This document shows positions 9,266 to 16,708 of a stretch of 64,000 nucleotides of DNA, one piece after another. Position 1 is the first letter of the stretch. Every line of letters begins with the position of its first letter. Where the stretch lies: assembly GCA_029959615.1 (NCBI GenBank), contig JASCOD010000014.1, positions 1-64,000 on the forward strand, read 5' to 3'. The stretch comes from Flavobacteriaceae bacterium PS02338 (GTDB taxonomy: Bacteria; Bacteroidota; Bacteroidia; Sphingobacteriales; Sphingobacteriaceae). The position numbers and the translations under genes are program-made. The notes beneath the pieces were generated by a model. The model was not told where the DNA came from. It did no database searches and was given only the letters and a program-made list of their open reading frames with translations.

Positions 9266-10189
9266 ATGAAAATAAAAAACAACTTAATCACTATCGGTTT
9301 ATTTTCCGTTTTATTGATTACTTCTTGTGGCAAAGAAAGACTATTAGAAGAGCCTACTTTTGAAGTTAAAACAGTCGCTACCAACTACAAAGTTGGAGAG
9401 CGAGTTAACTTTAGTTTCTCCGGAAATCCAGATATCATTTCTTTTTACTCTGGAGAAATCGGTAATAATTTCGATTTCCTTAATGGAAGATTAATGCCTG
9501 CGACTGCTAAATTTTCATTTTATACAAGCAAATTAAGTACTGGCCAGCCCGATCAGTTAGAAGTGTTGGTTTCCTCAGATTTTAATGGAGTTTACACCTT
9601 AGAAAATGTTCAGGCAGCAACATGGACACCTATTACAAGTTCATTTAGTTACGCCACAAGTACTGCCGAAGTTTATTCTAATGAGTTAGATATCAGTAAT
9701 GTTGTAACGAAAAAAGATAACTTATACGTGGGGTTTAGATATAAAACGAAACCAAGAGCGCAAGCAAGCAATTTACTGGGTACAAGATGGCGTATTACAA
9801 ATCTATCTTTCCTGCTCATTTCAGATGCTTCTACAGACCAAAAAGCATTAGCACCAAACTCTTTTATGAACGTTGTGGTTTCAAGTAACTATGAAACAAA
9901 CAGAGTGCGCCTTTCTAGTGCTTATGTAGAATTTAATGGAAATGCAACCAATACCGCAGAAGCTACGGAAGGTTGGTTAATCACTGATCCTGTGATGTAC
10001 AATGGTTTTGTAGATTTTGGTGCAGACAAGTCTAAACAAATTAAAACCGTGGGTACACCAAGTGTGAGCAACTTTAATCATGTTTACAATCAACCAGGTA
10101 CTTATAAAGCCGTATTTACAGCCGCAAATGCCAATGTAGATGGCTCTAAACAAATCAAAAGAGAAATTACTTTAAATGTCACACCTTAA
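9266..10189 (+). CDS. DUF5017-like surface lipoprotein of the SusCD operon
   Basis: This is a 307-residue lipoprotein with a signal peptide ending LITSCGKE (Cys about 22). Its N-terminal domain (FEVKTVATNYKVGERVNFSF, ISFYSGEIGNN) matches my knowledge of DUF5017 proteins encoded just after susD in Bacteroidota. These are thought to be surface glycan-binding proteins, as SusE/F are. The C-terminus has a PKD-like finish (YNQPGTYKAVFTAANA). A TTG at 9254 inside susD gives a longer frame, but ATG 9266, two bases past the susD stop, gives the better signal peptide. Substrate binding is inferred from position. Confidence 0.78.
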   Translation: MKIKNNLITIGLFSVLLITSCGKERLLEEPTFEVKTVATNYKVGERVNFSFSGNPDIISFYSGEIGNNFDFLNGRLMPATAKFSFYTSKLSTGQPDQLEVLVSSDFNGVYTLENVQAATWTPITSSFSYATSTAEVYSNELDISNVVTKKDNLYVGFRYKTKPRAQASNLLGTRWRITNLSFLLISDASTDQKALAPNSFMNVVVSSNYETNRVRLSSAYVEFNGNATNTAEATEGWLITDPVMYNGFVDFGADKSKQIKTVGTPSVSNFNHVYNQPGTYKAVFTAANANVDGSKQIKREITLNVTP

Positions 10190-10199
10190 AATCATAGAA

Positions 10200-10550
10200 A
10201 TGAAAAAAGTTATTTTAACCTTATTCTGTTTGCTAATGCTGAATTTAGGTTTACAGGCACAAGATTCGCCGCGTAAATACACGTCTTTTCCCTTTAATTC
10301 ACAAAGTTTAAAGGAAATTGGATGTAGTGCAGAGCAAGTCAAAAAAATCACAGAAATTAGAAAAGCTATAATGGATGAACGTAAGAAGGTAATAGAAGAT
10401 GTTTCGTTATCAGAACGAGATAAAAAACTGGAGCAACGTAAACTCATAGATAAAAGTAAAGTGCAGATGATGGAAGTATTGACTGATGAACAAAAGCAAA
10501 AGGTGGAAGAATTTAATAAAAAGGCTAAAGAAGAGAAATCAGAAAACTAA
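10200..10550 (+). CDS. Small Spy/CpxP-like periplasmic helical protein, copy 1
   Basis: This 116-residue protein starts at ATG 10200; the longer frame from 10176 would place a polar stretch ahead of the signal peptide. A signal peptide ends LGLQAQ. The rest is charged and helical, with one cysteine in LKEIGCSAEQVKKI and an LTxxQ motif (LTDEQKQKVEE) like that of the Spy/CpxP periplasmic chaperone family. It is a clear paralogue of the protein at 13540. It sits between the DUF5017 gene and the first esterase with gaps of about 10 bp, so it is in the operon. A chaperone role for exported esterases is inference. Confidence 0.72.
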   Translation: MKKVILTLFCLLMLNLGLQAQDSPRKYTSFPFNSQSLKEIGCSAEQVKKITEIRKAIMDERKKVIEDVSLSERDKKLEQRKLIDKSKVQMMEVLTDEQKQKVEEFNKKAKEEKSEN

Positions 10551-10559
10551 CGAGTTACA

Positions 10560-11984
10560 ATGAAAAAGGGAATTTTAATAGCCGTTTTATTGGGTTTACT
10601 ACTGAATCATGTAGGTGCCAAAGTCATTCTACCTAATGTGTTTAGCAACGGTATGATTTTGCAACAACAAAGCAATGCTGCTATTTGGGGTAAGTCCACA
10701 CCTGGTTTAGAAGTAGGTGTACAAACATCGTGGAATAAAAAAGTTTATACGGTAAGAGTTAATGCCGATAGTACATGGCGAGTTAAGATAGAAACACCTA
10801 AGGCTGGCGGACCTTATCAAATCACAATAACCGATAATTCGCCAATAGTAATCAAAGATGTATTAATTGGAGAAGTTTGGTTTATTTCTGGTCAATCTAA
10901 CATGGAAATGGGCTTGCGTGGTATGGGCGCTGAACAACCTGTGCTAGGAGGGCCAGAGGCTATTGCTAATGCCAATAATGATAAAATTAGGTTTTTTAGA
11001 AGCCAACATCAAGTTTGGGGCATGCCAAAAGATAACCTTAGAGGAAGATGGCAAGCGGCGAGTGCAACTAGTGCACCTTTGTTTAGTGCGCTAGGTTACT
11101 TTTTTGCTTTAAAGCTAAATGAGAAATTAAACGTTCCTGTTGGTATTGTACAGGTGGCCTACGGAGGCACGCCAATAGAAGCATGGATGAGTAAAGAAAG
11201 TTTGCAGCCTTTTAGTTCAGAAGTTAAAATCCCAGAAGAAAAAAATGAAGTGATAGAGAATAAGGGAACGCCAACAAGCCTTTTCAACGGAATGATTAAC
11301 CCGATGATAGGTTTTACGGTAAAGGGAATATTATGGTACCAAGGTGAGCATAATAGGCGGTATCCGGCGTTATATGCAAAATTATTTCCAACAATGGTGG
11401 CTGATTGGCGCAAGCGTTGGGATAACGGCGAATTTCCATTTTATTATGTGCAGATAGCTCCATATGGTTCTCCGGTAGGTTTTAATCCCTATACGCCGTT
11501 CTTAAGAGAGGCGCAACTAAAAAGCACAGATGTTATTCCTAACTCTGGTATGGTGGTAAATGTAGATTTAGGAGTTGAGAATTTTAACCATCCGCCATTT
11601 AAGGAAAAACTAGCTGATAGAATGCTGCCTTTGGTGCTTAATAAAACTTATGGATTTAAAGAGATGGCCTATCAAGGACCTAGTTACAAATCGCTAACCA
11701 TTAAAGGAAATGTTGCAGTTTTAAACTTTGAACATGCCGAAAAAGGATTGAAATTTAGCGAAGAAAACAACACTAATTTTGAAGTAGCGAGCGATGATAA
11801 AAAATTCTATCCAGCAAGCAGCGTCAAAATTAAAGGAAATACAATTGAAGTTACAGCAGATCAGGTGAGCAAGCCTGTGGCTGTACGCTATGCTTTTAAA
11901 GCTTGGGTAGTAGGAAATCTATACAATTTGGAGGGCTTTCCAGCATCATCTTTTAGAACAGATAGCTGGGAAATACCTAGGTAA
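10560..11984 (+). CDS. Sialate O-acetylesterase family (SGNH-type) secreted esterase, copy 1
   Basis: This is a 474-residue SASA-family carbohydrate esterase that removes acetyl groups from sugars. A signal peptide ends near VGA (20). A beta-sandwich-like N-terminus carries the family motif LPNVFSNGMILQQ (24-36). Catalytic blocks follow: SGQSNMEM 110-117 with nucleophile Ser113, GGTPIEAWM about 202-210, WYQGEHN 259-265, and NHPPFK with probable catalytic His344. The C-terminus (PASSFRTDSW) is shared with the two paralogues. It lies 9 bp after the Spy-like gene. Despite the family name, plant or microbial acetylated glycans are as likely a substrate as sialic acid. Confidence 0.9.
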   Translation: MKKGILIAVLLGLLLNHVGAKVILPNVFSNGMILQQQSNAAIWGKSTPGLEVGVQTSWNKKVYTVRVNADSTWRVKIETPKAGGPYQITITDNSPIVIKDVLIGEVWFISGQSNMEMGLRGMGAEQPVLGGPEAIANANNDKIRFFRSQHQVWGMPKDNLRGRWQAASATSAPLFSALGYFFALKLNEKLNVPVGIVQVAYGGTPIEAWMSKESLQPFSSEVKIPEEKNEVIENKGTPTSLFNGMINPMIGFTVKGILWYQGEHNRRYPALYAKLFPTMVADWRKRWDNGEFPFYYVQIAPYGSPVGFNPYTPFLREAQLKSTDVIPNSGMVVNVDLGVENFNHPPFKEKLADRMLPLVLNKTYGFKEMAYQGPSYKSLTIKGNVAVLNFEHAEKGLKFSEENNTNFEVASDDKKFYPASSVKIKGNTIEVTADQVSKPVAVRYAFKAWVVGNLYNLEGFPASSFRTDSWEIPR

Positions 11985-12025
11985 CTTATTCCTAATCACA
12001 ACTTGATCAATTAAACTTTGAACAA

Positions 12026-13465
12026 ATGAATAAAATAATAAAACTATTAATTTGCTTTCTGCTTACCTCGGTATATGCTGATGCTAAAGTTACTTTACCT
12101 AATTTCTTTGCAAATGGTATGGTGCTGCAGCAACAAACACAAGTAGGTATTTGGGGTAAAAGTACAGCTAAATCACTAGTCATTACCACATCATGGGATA
12201 ATAGGAAGTATGCAATATCTATTGGTGCTGATGGGAATTGGAAAGCGAAAATTGCCACACCAAAAGCAGGAGGCCCGTATACGATCAGTTTAAATGATGG
12301 GAACGAGACTATATTAAGTGATGTATGGATTGGAGAAGTTTGGCTGGTTTCGGGTCAGTCTAATATGGAAATGCCAATACAAGGTTTTAAAGATCAGCCA
12401 GTATTAAATTCGGCAGAGATTCTTAAGCATGCAACCAATAAAAAAATCAGGGTATTTAGAACCATTAAAGAGGCTAAAGGAGTGCCTGTAGATAATTTAC
12501 GTGGTACTTGGCAAATTGCGGACTCGGCTGGTATTCGTCTATTTAGTGCGGTAGGTTATCTATTTGCCCTAGAATTACAGCAAAAGTTAAATGTGCCAGT
12601 TGGAATTATCCAATCAGCTTGGGGTGGCACAAATATTTCATCATGGATGAGTGTTGAAACCTTTAAAGATTTCGAAAAGGAAAACAGATATAAGCTAAAA
12701 CATCCCGATTCGGTGATAAAAACAGATAGAAATGCGCCAACAGCTTTGTTTAATGGCATGATCAATCCGTTGGTTGGTTATGGTATAAAAGGAGTTTTGT
12801 GGTATCAGGGAGAACACAATCATCGTGAACCAGAGTTTTATACAAAAGTATTTCCAGTGATGATTAAAGATTGGCGCACACGTTGGGGAGTTGGTGATTT
12901 TCCATTTTATTATGTGCAATTGGCTCCTAACGAATCGGTAAAAGACGGAACACAAATTTCACTCTCTGCTCTGTTTAGAGAGATGCAGTACAATTCTCAG
13001 TTTTCTATACCAAATACAGTAATGTCGGTAACGTTAGATGCCGGAGAGCAAAAAGTAATCCATCCGGCTAACAAGCCAGTAGTAGCAAAACGCTTGGCTG
13101 CCATCGCTTTGAATAAAACTTACGGATTTAAGGATATTGCCTATGCTGGACCTAGCTATAAAAGTCATACAGTTCAAGACAATCAGTTGATCCTTAATTT
13201 TGATAACGTTGCCAAAGGATTTAAACCGTTTGCCACGCCAAGCATAAATTTTGAGTTGGCTGGTGCAGACAAAGTTTTTTATCCGGCTAAAGCTGAAATA
13301 AAGAATAATACTATTGTGCTACAAGCTGATAAAGTACAAAAGCCCGAAGCGGCTCGTTATGCCTTTAAAATGTGGGTAATAGGCGATTTATTCAATACTG
13401 AAGGCTTTCCCGCATCATCTTTTAGAACCGATGATTGGTTTGCGCCACAATACGGAAAAAAATAA
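12026..13465 (+). CDS. Sialate O-acetylesterase family secreted esterase, copy 2
   Basis: This 479-residue paralogue follows the previous enzyme after 41 bp. It has a signal peptide (ends VYADA), LPNFFANGMVLQQ at 24-36, SGQSNMEM 109-116 with nucleophile Ser112, WGGTNISSWM about 199-208, WYQGEHNH 259-266 and IHPANK with probable His346. It ends PASSFRTDDWF like its neighbours. All catalytic elements are present, so it is not a decayed duplicate. Sequence divergence between the three copies suggests separate specificities (different acetyl positions) rather than a recent amplification. The exact substrate cannot be read from the sequence. Confidence 0.9.
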   Translation: MNKIIKLLICFLLTSVYADAKVTLPNFFANGMVLQQQTQVGIWGKSTAKSLVITTSWDNRKYAISIGADGNWKAKIATPKAGGPYTISLNDGNETILSDVWIGEVWLVSGQSNMEMPIQGFKDQPVLNSAEILKHATNKKIRVFRTIKEAKGVPVDNLRGTWQIADSAGIRLFSAVGYLFALELQQKLNVPVGIIQSAWGGTNISSWMSVETFKDFEKENRYKLKHPDSVIKTDRNAPTALFNGMINPLVGYGIKGVLWYQGEHNHREPEFYTKVFPVMIKDWRTRWGVGDFPFYYVQLAPNESVKDGTQISLSALFREMQYNSQFSIPNTVMSVTLDAGEQKVIHPANKPVVAKRLAAIALNKTYGFKDIAYAGPSYKSHTVQDNQLILNFDNVAKGFKPFATPSINFELAGADKVFYPAKAEIKNNTIVLQADKVQKPEAARYAFKMWVIGDLFNTEGFPASSFRTDDWFAPQYGKK

Positions 13466-13539
13466 TTTGTTAAAAAAGCTTAAAATAAATTGCAAGTATT
13501 AAAAAATCAATATATTTAATACTCTAAATATAAATAGAA

Positions 13540-13902
13540 ATGAAGAAATTATTGTTGACGCTATGTTTAGCGTTTTCTGCGGTGGTGTTCGCAAATGCAC
13601 AAGATGCACCTAAAAAAGCTACTTCTTTTGGTTGGAACAAAACTCAGCTTACTGAGATTGGTTGTGATGCTGATCAGATTAAAAAGATAGCGGTTATTAA
13701 AAAAGAGGCTACAGAGAAAAGAGCAAAAATTGAAGAAGATACAACACTAGATGAAAAGGCAAAAAAGACTGCTATCAAAGCTGTTGTAAAAGAAAGAAAT
13801 GAAGCAATGAATGCACTTTTAACCGAAGATCAACGTAAAAAAGTTGAAGAAATTAATGCTAAGTTGAAAGAAGAAGCTAAAGCAGCGGCGGCAGGGAACT
13901 AA
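13540..13902 (+). CDS. Small Spy/CpxP-like periplasmic helical protein, copy 2
   Basis: This 120-residue paralogue of the protein at 10200 has a signal peptide ending ANAQ. It has the same single-cysteine motif (LTEIGCDADQIKKI), an LTxxQ motif (LTEDQRKKVEE) and a Lys/Glu/Ala-rich helical tail. It closes the first transcription unit, 74 bp after the second esterase and just ahead of a strong terminator. The conserved lone cysteine in both copies could allow a disulfide-linked dimer in the periplasm; that is inference. Confidence 0.72.
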   Translation: MKKLLLTLCLAFSAVVFANAQDAPKKATSFGWNKTQLTEIGCDADQIKKIAVIKKEATEKRAKIEEDTTLDEKAKKTAIKAVVKERNEAMNALLTEDQRKKVEEINAKLKEEAKAAAAGN

Positions 13903-13922
13903 ATTTTATATTGAAATCCTTG

Positions 13923-13960
13923 AAAAGGGTAATCAGATTTATAAATCTGATTACCCTTTT
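13923..13960 (+). terminator. Rho-independent terminator closing the first half of the locus
   Basis: The arms AAAAGGGTAATCAGATTT and AAATCTGATTACCCTTTT are perfectly complementary around AT, and the 3' arm ends in T-rich sequence. It lies 20 bp after the Spy-like gene. The rest of the 285-bp gap (to 14187) holds motif copy 2 and no gene. Confidence 0.85.
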
Positions 13961-14044
13961 TATTTAATATTAATTTCCCTCTACTACCTTGTAGGTTAAA
14001 AGTGGACTATATCTAAAAAGGATTTTTATTTAATCCTTTGCGGC

Positions 14045-14064
14045 ATGGTAATATCCTATAAAAA
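14045..14064 (+). promoter_or_regulatory. 20-bp upstream motif, copy 2
   Basis: This copy of ATGGTAATATCCTATAAAAA is identical to the one at 484-503. It lies after the terminator at 13923 and 143 bp ahead of the third esterase, so it probably belongs to a second promoter of the same regulon. Confidence 0.5.
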
Positions 14065-14187
14065 TTGGGAAAGAAAAGTAACAGTAGTCTTATCGGATAC
14101 CATTAAATTAGCAAAATGCTTTAAGGTATAGACAATACGTTCTATTAACTTGCCAGTAATTGTGTTGTAACCAAATATATTAATTTA

Positions 14188-15633
14188 ATGAAACTAAAGT
14201 TTTTATTCGGAGCTATCCCATTATTTTTTCTTAATGCAAGTAACAGCGAAGCCAAAGTCGTATTGCCATCAGTATTTTCTAATGGAATGGTTTTGCAAAG
14301 AAATGCAGAAGTTGCCATTTGGGGCAGTTCAGACACTAAAAAGGAAGTAGTAGTAACTACTTCTTGGAACGGTAAGTCTTACAAAGTAAATCCATCAGCT
14401 GGTAACTGGAAAGTAAAAATAGCTACTCCGGCTGCTGGTGGCCCTTACGCGGTTACTATTAACGATGGCGAGGAGACCAAACTACAAGATATTCTAATCG
14501 GAGAGGTTTGGATCGCTTCTGGTCAGTCTAATATGGAAATGCCATTAAAAGGGTTTAAAGATCAACCGGTAACCAACTCAGAAGAAATCATCAACAACTC
14601 TAAAAATGATAAAATAAGGTTGTTTCTTGGCCAAAAAGTAACCTGGTCAAATCCATTAAATGATGTAAAAGGTAACTGGCAATCAGCAGCGCCAGCAGTG
14701 GTTACCGAGTTTAGTGCAGTCGGTTATGGGTTTGCAAAAACATTACAGGAGAAATTGAAAGTGCCAATAGGGATTATTCAGGTGGCTTGGGGAGGTACTT
14801 TGGTACAGGCGTGGATGAGCGCTAAAAGCTTAAATGCGTATCCAGATGTTAAAATTCCTGAAGATACCAATGCCGCATTTGAAAATAAAAATGTAGCTAC
14901 CGGACTGTTCAACGGGATGATTAACCCGATTGTAGGTTATGGCATTAAAGGAGTGATCTGGTATCAAGGCGAACAAAATAGACACGAGCCTGAAAATTAT
15001 TTAAAGATGTTTCCTGATATGGTAAAGGACTGGAGAAACCGTTGGGGAATTGGCGATTTTGCATTTTACTATGTGCAAATAGCGCCTTATATTTCTAAAT
15101 CAGAAAGGTTGTCAAAAGCTTTAACTGAGCTTCAACCAAAAGTTCCTTTTCTAAGAGAAGCTCAATTAAAAGCTGAAAATCTAATTGTTAATAGTGGAAT
15201 GGCGGTGATTATGGATGTCGGTACGCAAAACACTATCCATCCGCCAGATAAGCAAACAGTAAGTGATAGACTTTCTTTCTTGGCCCTTAACAAAACTTAT
15301 GGCTTTAAAAATATCCCTTATCAAGGACCCATCTATAAAAGCCAAACAGTAGAAGGTAACAAGGTACTCTTGAAATTTGAACAAGCTGAAGGATTACAAT
15401 TTAAAGGCGGTGCAACCGAATCTGCTAATTTTGAAGTGGCCGGTAAAAATCAAGTATTTTATCCTGCTAAAGCAACAATTACAAAAGATGGTATTTCGGT
15501 AACTTCTGCGGATGTAGAAAAACCTGTTGCAGTGCGTTATGCATTTAAAGCCTGGGTACTTGGTGATTTGATTAACAAACACGGCTTGCCAGCTTCATCA
15601 TTCCGTACAGATAACTGGGTAATACCGATGTAA
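14188..15633 (+). CDS. Sialate O-acetylesterase family secreted esterase, copy 3
   Basis: This is a 481-residue SASA-family esterase with a signal peptide (ends about SNSEA), LPSVFSNGMVLQR near 26-38, SGQSNMEM 111-118 with nucleophile Ser114, WGGTLVQAWM, WYQGEQN and IHPPDK with the probable catalytic His. It differs from the other two in having Gln in place of His in the WYQGE(H/Q)N block. It opens a separate transcription unit after the terminator at 13923 and motif copy 2. The TAACCAAA leader word lies 12 bp before ATG. It probably acts on the same acetylated glycan as copies 1 and 2 but can be regulated separately. Confidence 0.9.
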   Translation: MKLKFLFGAIPLFFLNASNSEAKVVLPSVFSNGMVLQRNAEVAIWGSSDTKKEVVVTTSWNGKSYKVNPSAGNWKVKIATPAAGGPYAVTINDGEETKLQDILIGEVWIASGQSNMEMPLKGFKDQPVTNSEEIINNSKNDKIRLFLGQKVTWSNPLNDVKGNWQSAAPAVVTEFSAVGYGFAKTLQEKLKVPIGIIQVAWGGTLVQAWMSAKSLNAYPDVKIPEDTNAAFENKNVATGLFNGMINPIVGYGIKGVIWYQGEQNRHEPENYLKMFPDMVKDWRNRWGIGDFAFYYVQIAPYISKSERLSKALTELQPKVPFLREAQLKAENLIVNSGMAVIMDVGTQNTIHPPDKQTVSDRLSFLALNKTYGFKNIPYQGPIYKSQTVEGNKVLLKFEQAEGLQFKGGATESANFEVAGKNQVFYPAKATITKDGISVTSADVEKPVAVRYAFKAWVLGDLINKHGLPASSFRTDNWVIPM

Positions 15634-15639
15634 TTATAT

Positions 15640-15722
15640 CGTCATTGCGAGGAGTAACGACGAAGCAATCTCACAATATTTAACAACCAATTATTTGCTT
15701 TGGGATTGCTTTGTGCATTACA
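15640..15722. repeat. Intergenic palindromic element, family 1
   Basis: CGTCATTGCGAGGAG and CGACGAAGCAATCTCA are answered by TGGGATTGCTTTGTGC some 35 bp later, forming an imperfect stem. It fills the space between the third esterase and the alpha/beta hydrolase and could act as an RNA hairpin between them. It is the same family as 375, 25356 and 31872. Confidence 0.7.
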
Positions 15723-15745
15723 AAGACCCCAATTGAACTAAGAAA

Positions 15746-16618
15746 ATGTACAAATACATAAAAATATTACTGCTATTTTTTCTACTGCCCTTCATCAGTT
15801 TTGCCCAAGATGAAGGTCTTCAGCAACGTTTTCTACCAGAAAAGTATAATCATTATTTAGAATTGCCTTACAAAAAAGCAGGTAATTGGCAGGGTGTTAT
15901 GGATGTGTTTATTCCTCAAAATGCCATCAAATCAACACCATTAATTTTATTTGTACACGGTGGTGGATGGACACAAGGTTCAAAAGGCACAGCAAATCAA
16001 TTTAAGGTGTTTTTCAAGCTAGGTTATGCAGTAGCTACTATTGAATACCGTTTAGCAAAAGATGCACCTGCACCAGCCGCGGTAGAAGATGTAAGATCTG
16101 CACTGTGTTTCTTGCTCAAAGATTCTAAATACAATATAGATCCAGATAAAGTAGTGTTGATGGGAGGTTCGGCAGGAGGACACTTGGCGCTACTAGCGGG
16201 TTATCAAGAAAACGACAAAAGATTTGATATAGACTGTGATTATAAAAAGCCAATTAAAATTGCTGCGGTGGTAGATAAATATGGTATTACCGATGTTTGG
16301 GAATATATCAATTCAAAAAATGGAATTAGAAATGCAATTTGGTTGGGAGACAAATCCAAAGATACCGCGTTTGCAGAACTGCTTTCTCCGCTAACTTACG
16401 TGAAAAAGACTAGTCCGCCTACATTTATTGTACATGGCACTGCAGATCCATCGGTAAATTACCAACATTCTGTAAGGCTAAAAGAGGCACTCGATAAAAA
16501 TGGAGTAAAAAATCAATTCATTACGGTTCAAGATGGCCTCCATGGAAAGTTTACCTCAGAGAAAAATGCGGAAATTAATAGCGAAATCATTAAGTTTTTA
16601 AAAGAATTAGGCATATAA
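15746..16618 (+). CDS. Secreted alpha/beta-hydrolase esterase (BD-FAE / lipase-esterase type)
   Basis: The protein has 290 residues and a signal peptide ending SFAQ (20). The oxyanion-hole motif HGGGW is at 71-75. The nucleophile elbow GGSAGG is at 140-145 (Ser142). The likely acid is Asp234 (HGTADPS) and the His is 266 (DGLHGKF), a complete triad. This arrangement is typical of Bacteroidota carbohydrate esterases in the alpha/beta fold that remove acetyl or feruloyl groups. Following three SASA enzymes, it adds a fourth esterase to the locus. The acyl group removed cannot be determined here. Confidence 0.88.
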   Translation: MYKYIKILLLFFLLPFISFAQDEGLQQRFLPEKYNHYLELPYKKAGNWQGVMDVFIPQNAIKSTPLILFVHGGGWTQGSKGTANQFKVFFKLGYAVATIEYRLAKDAPAPAAVEDVRSALCFLLKDSKYNIDPDKVVLMGGSAGGHLALLAGYQENDKRFDIDCDYKKPIKIAAVVDKYGITDVWEYINSKNGIRNAIWLGDKSKDTAFAELLSPLTYVKKTSPPTFIVHGTADPSVNYQHSVRLKEALDKNGVKNQFITVQDGLHGKFTSEKNAEINSEIIKFLKELGI

Positions 16619-16708
16619 TATAAAAAGTTTTCAGTTGATAGTGGCTAGTTATTGAGCTACTCGGACAGTTAGGCGATCAACCAAAAAAACAGTTAACCAA
16701 ATACACGT

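Noticed and set aside
12556-12955. - strand frames opposite the second esterase
   Set aside because: Antisense shadows of a conserved enzyme, without recognisable domains.
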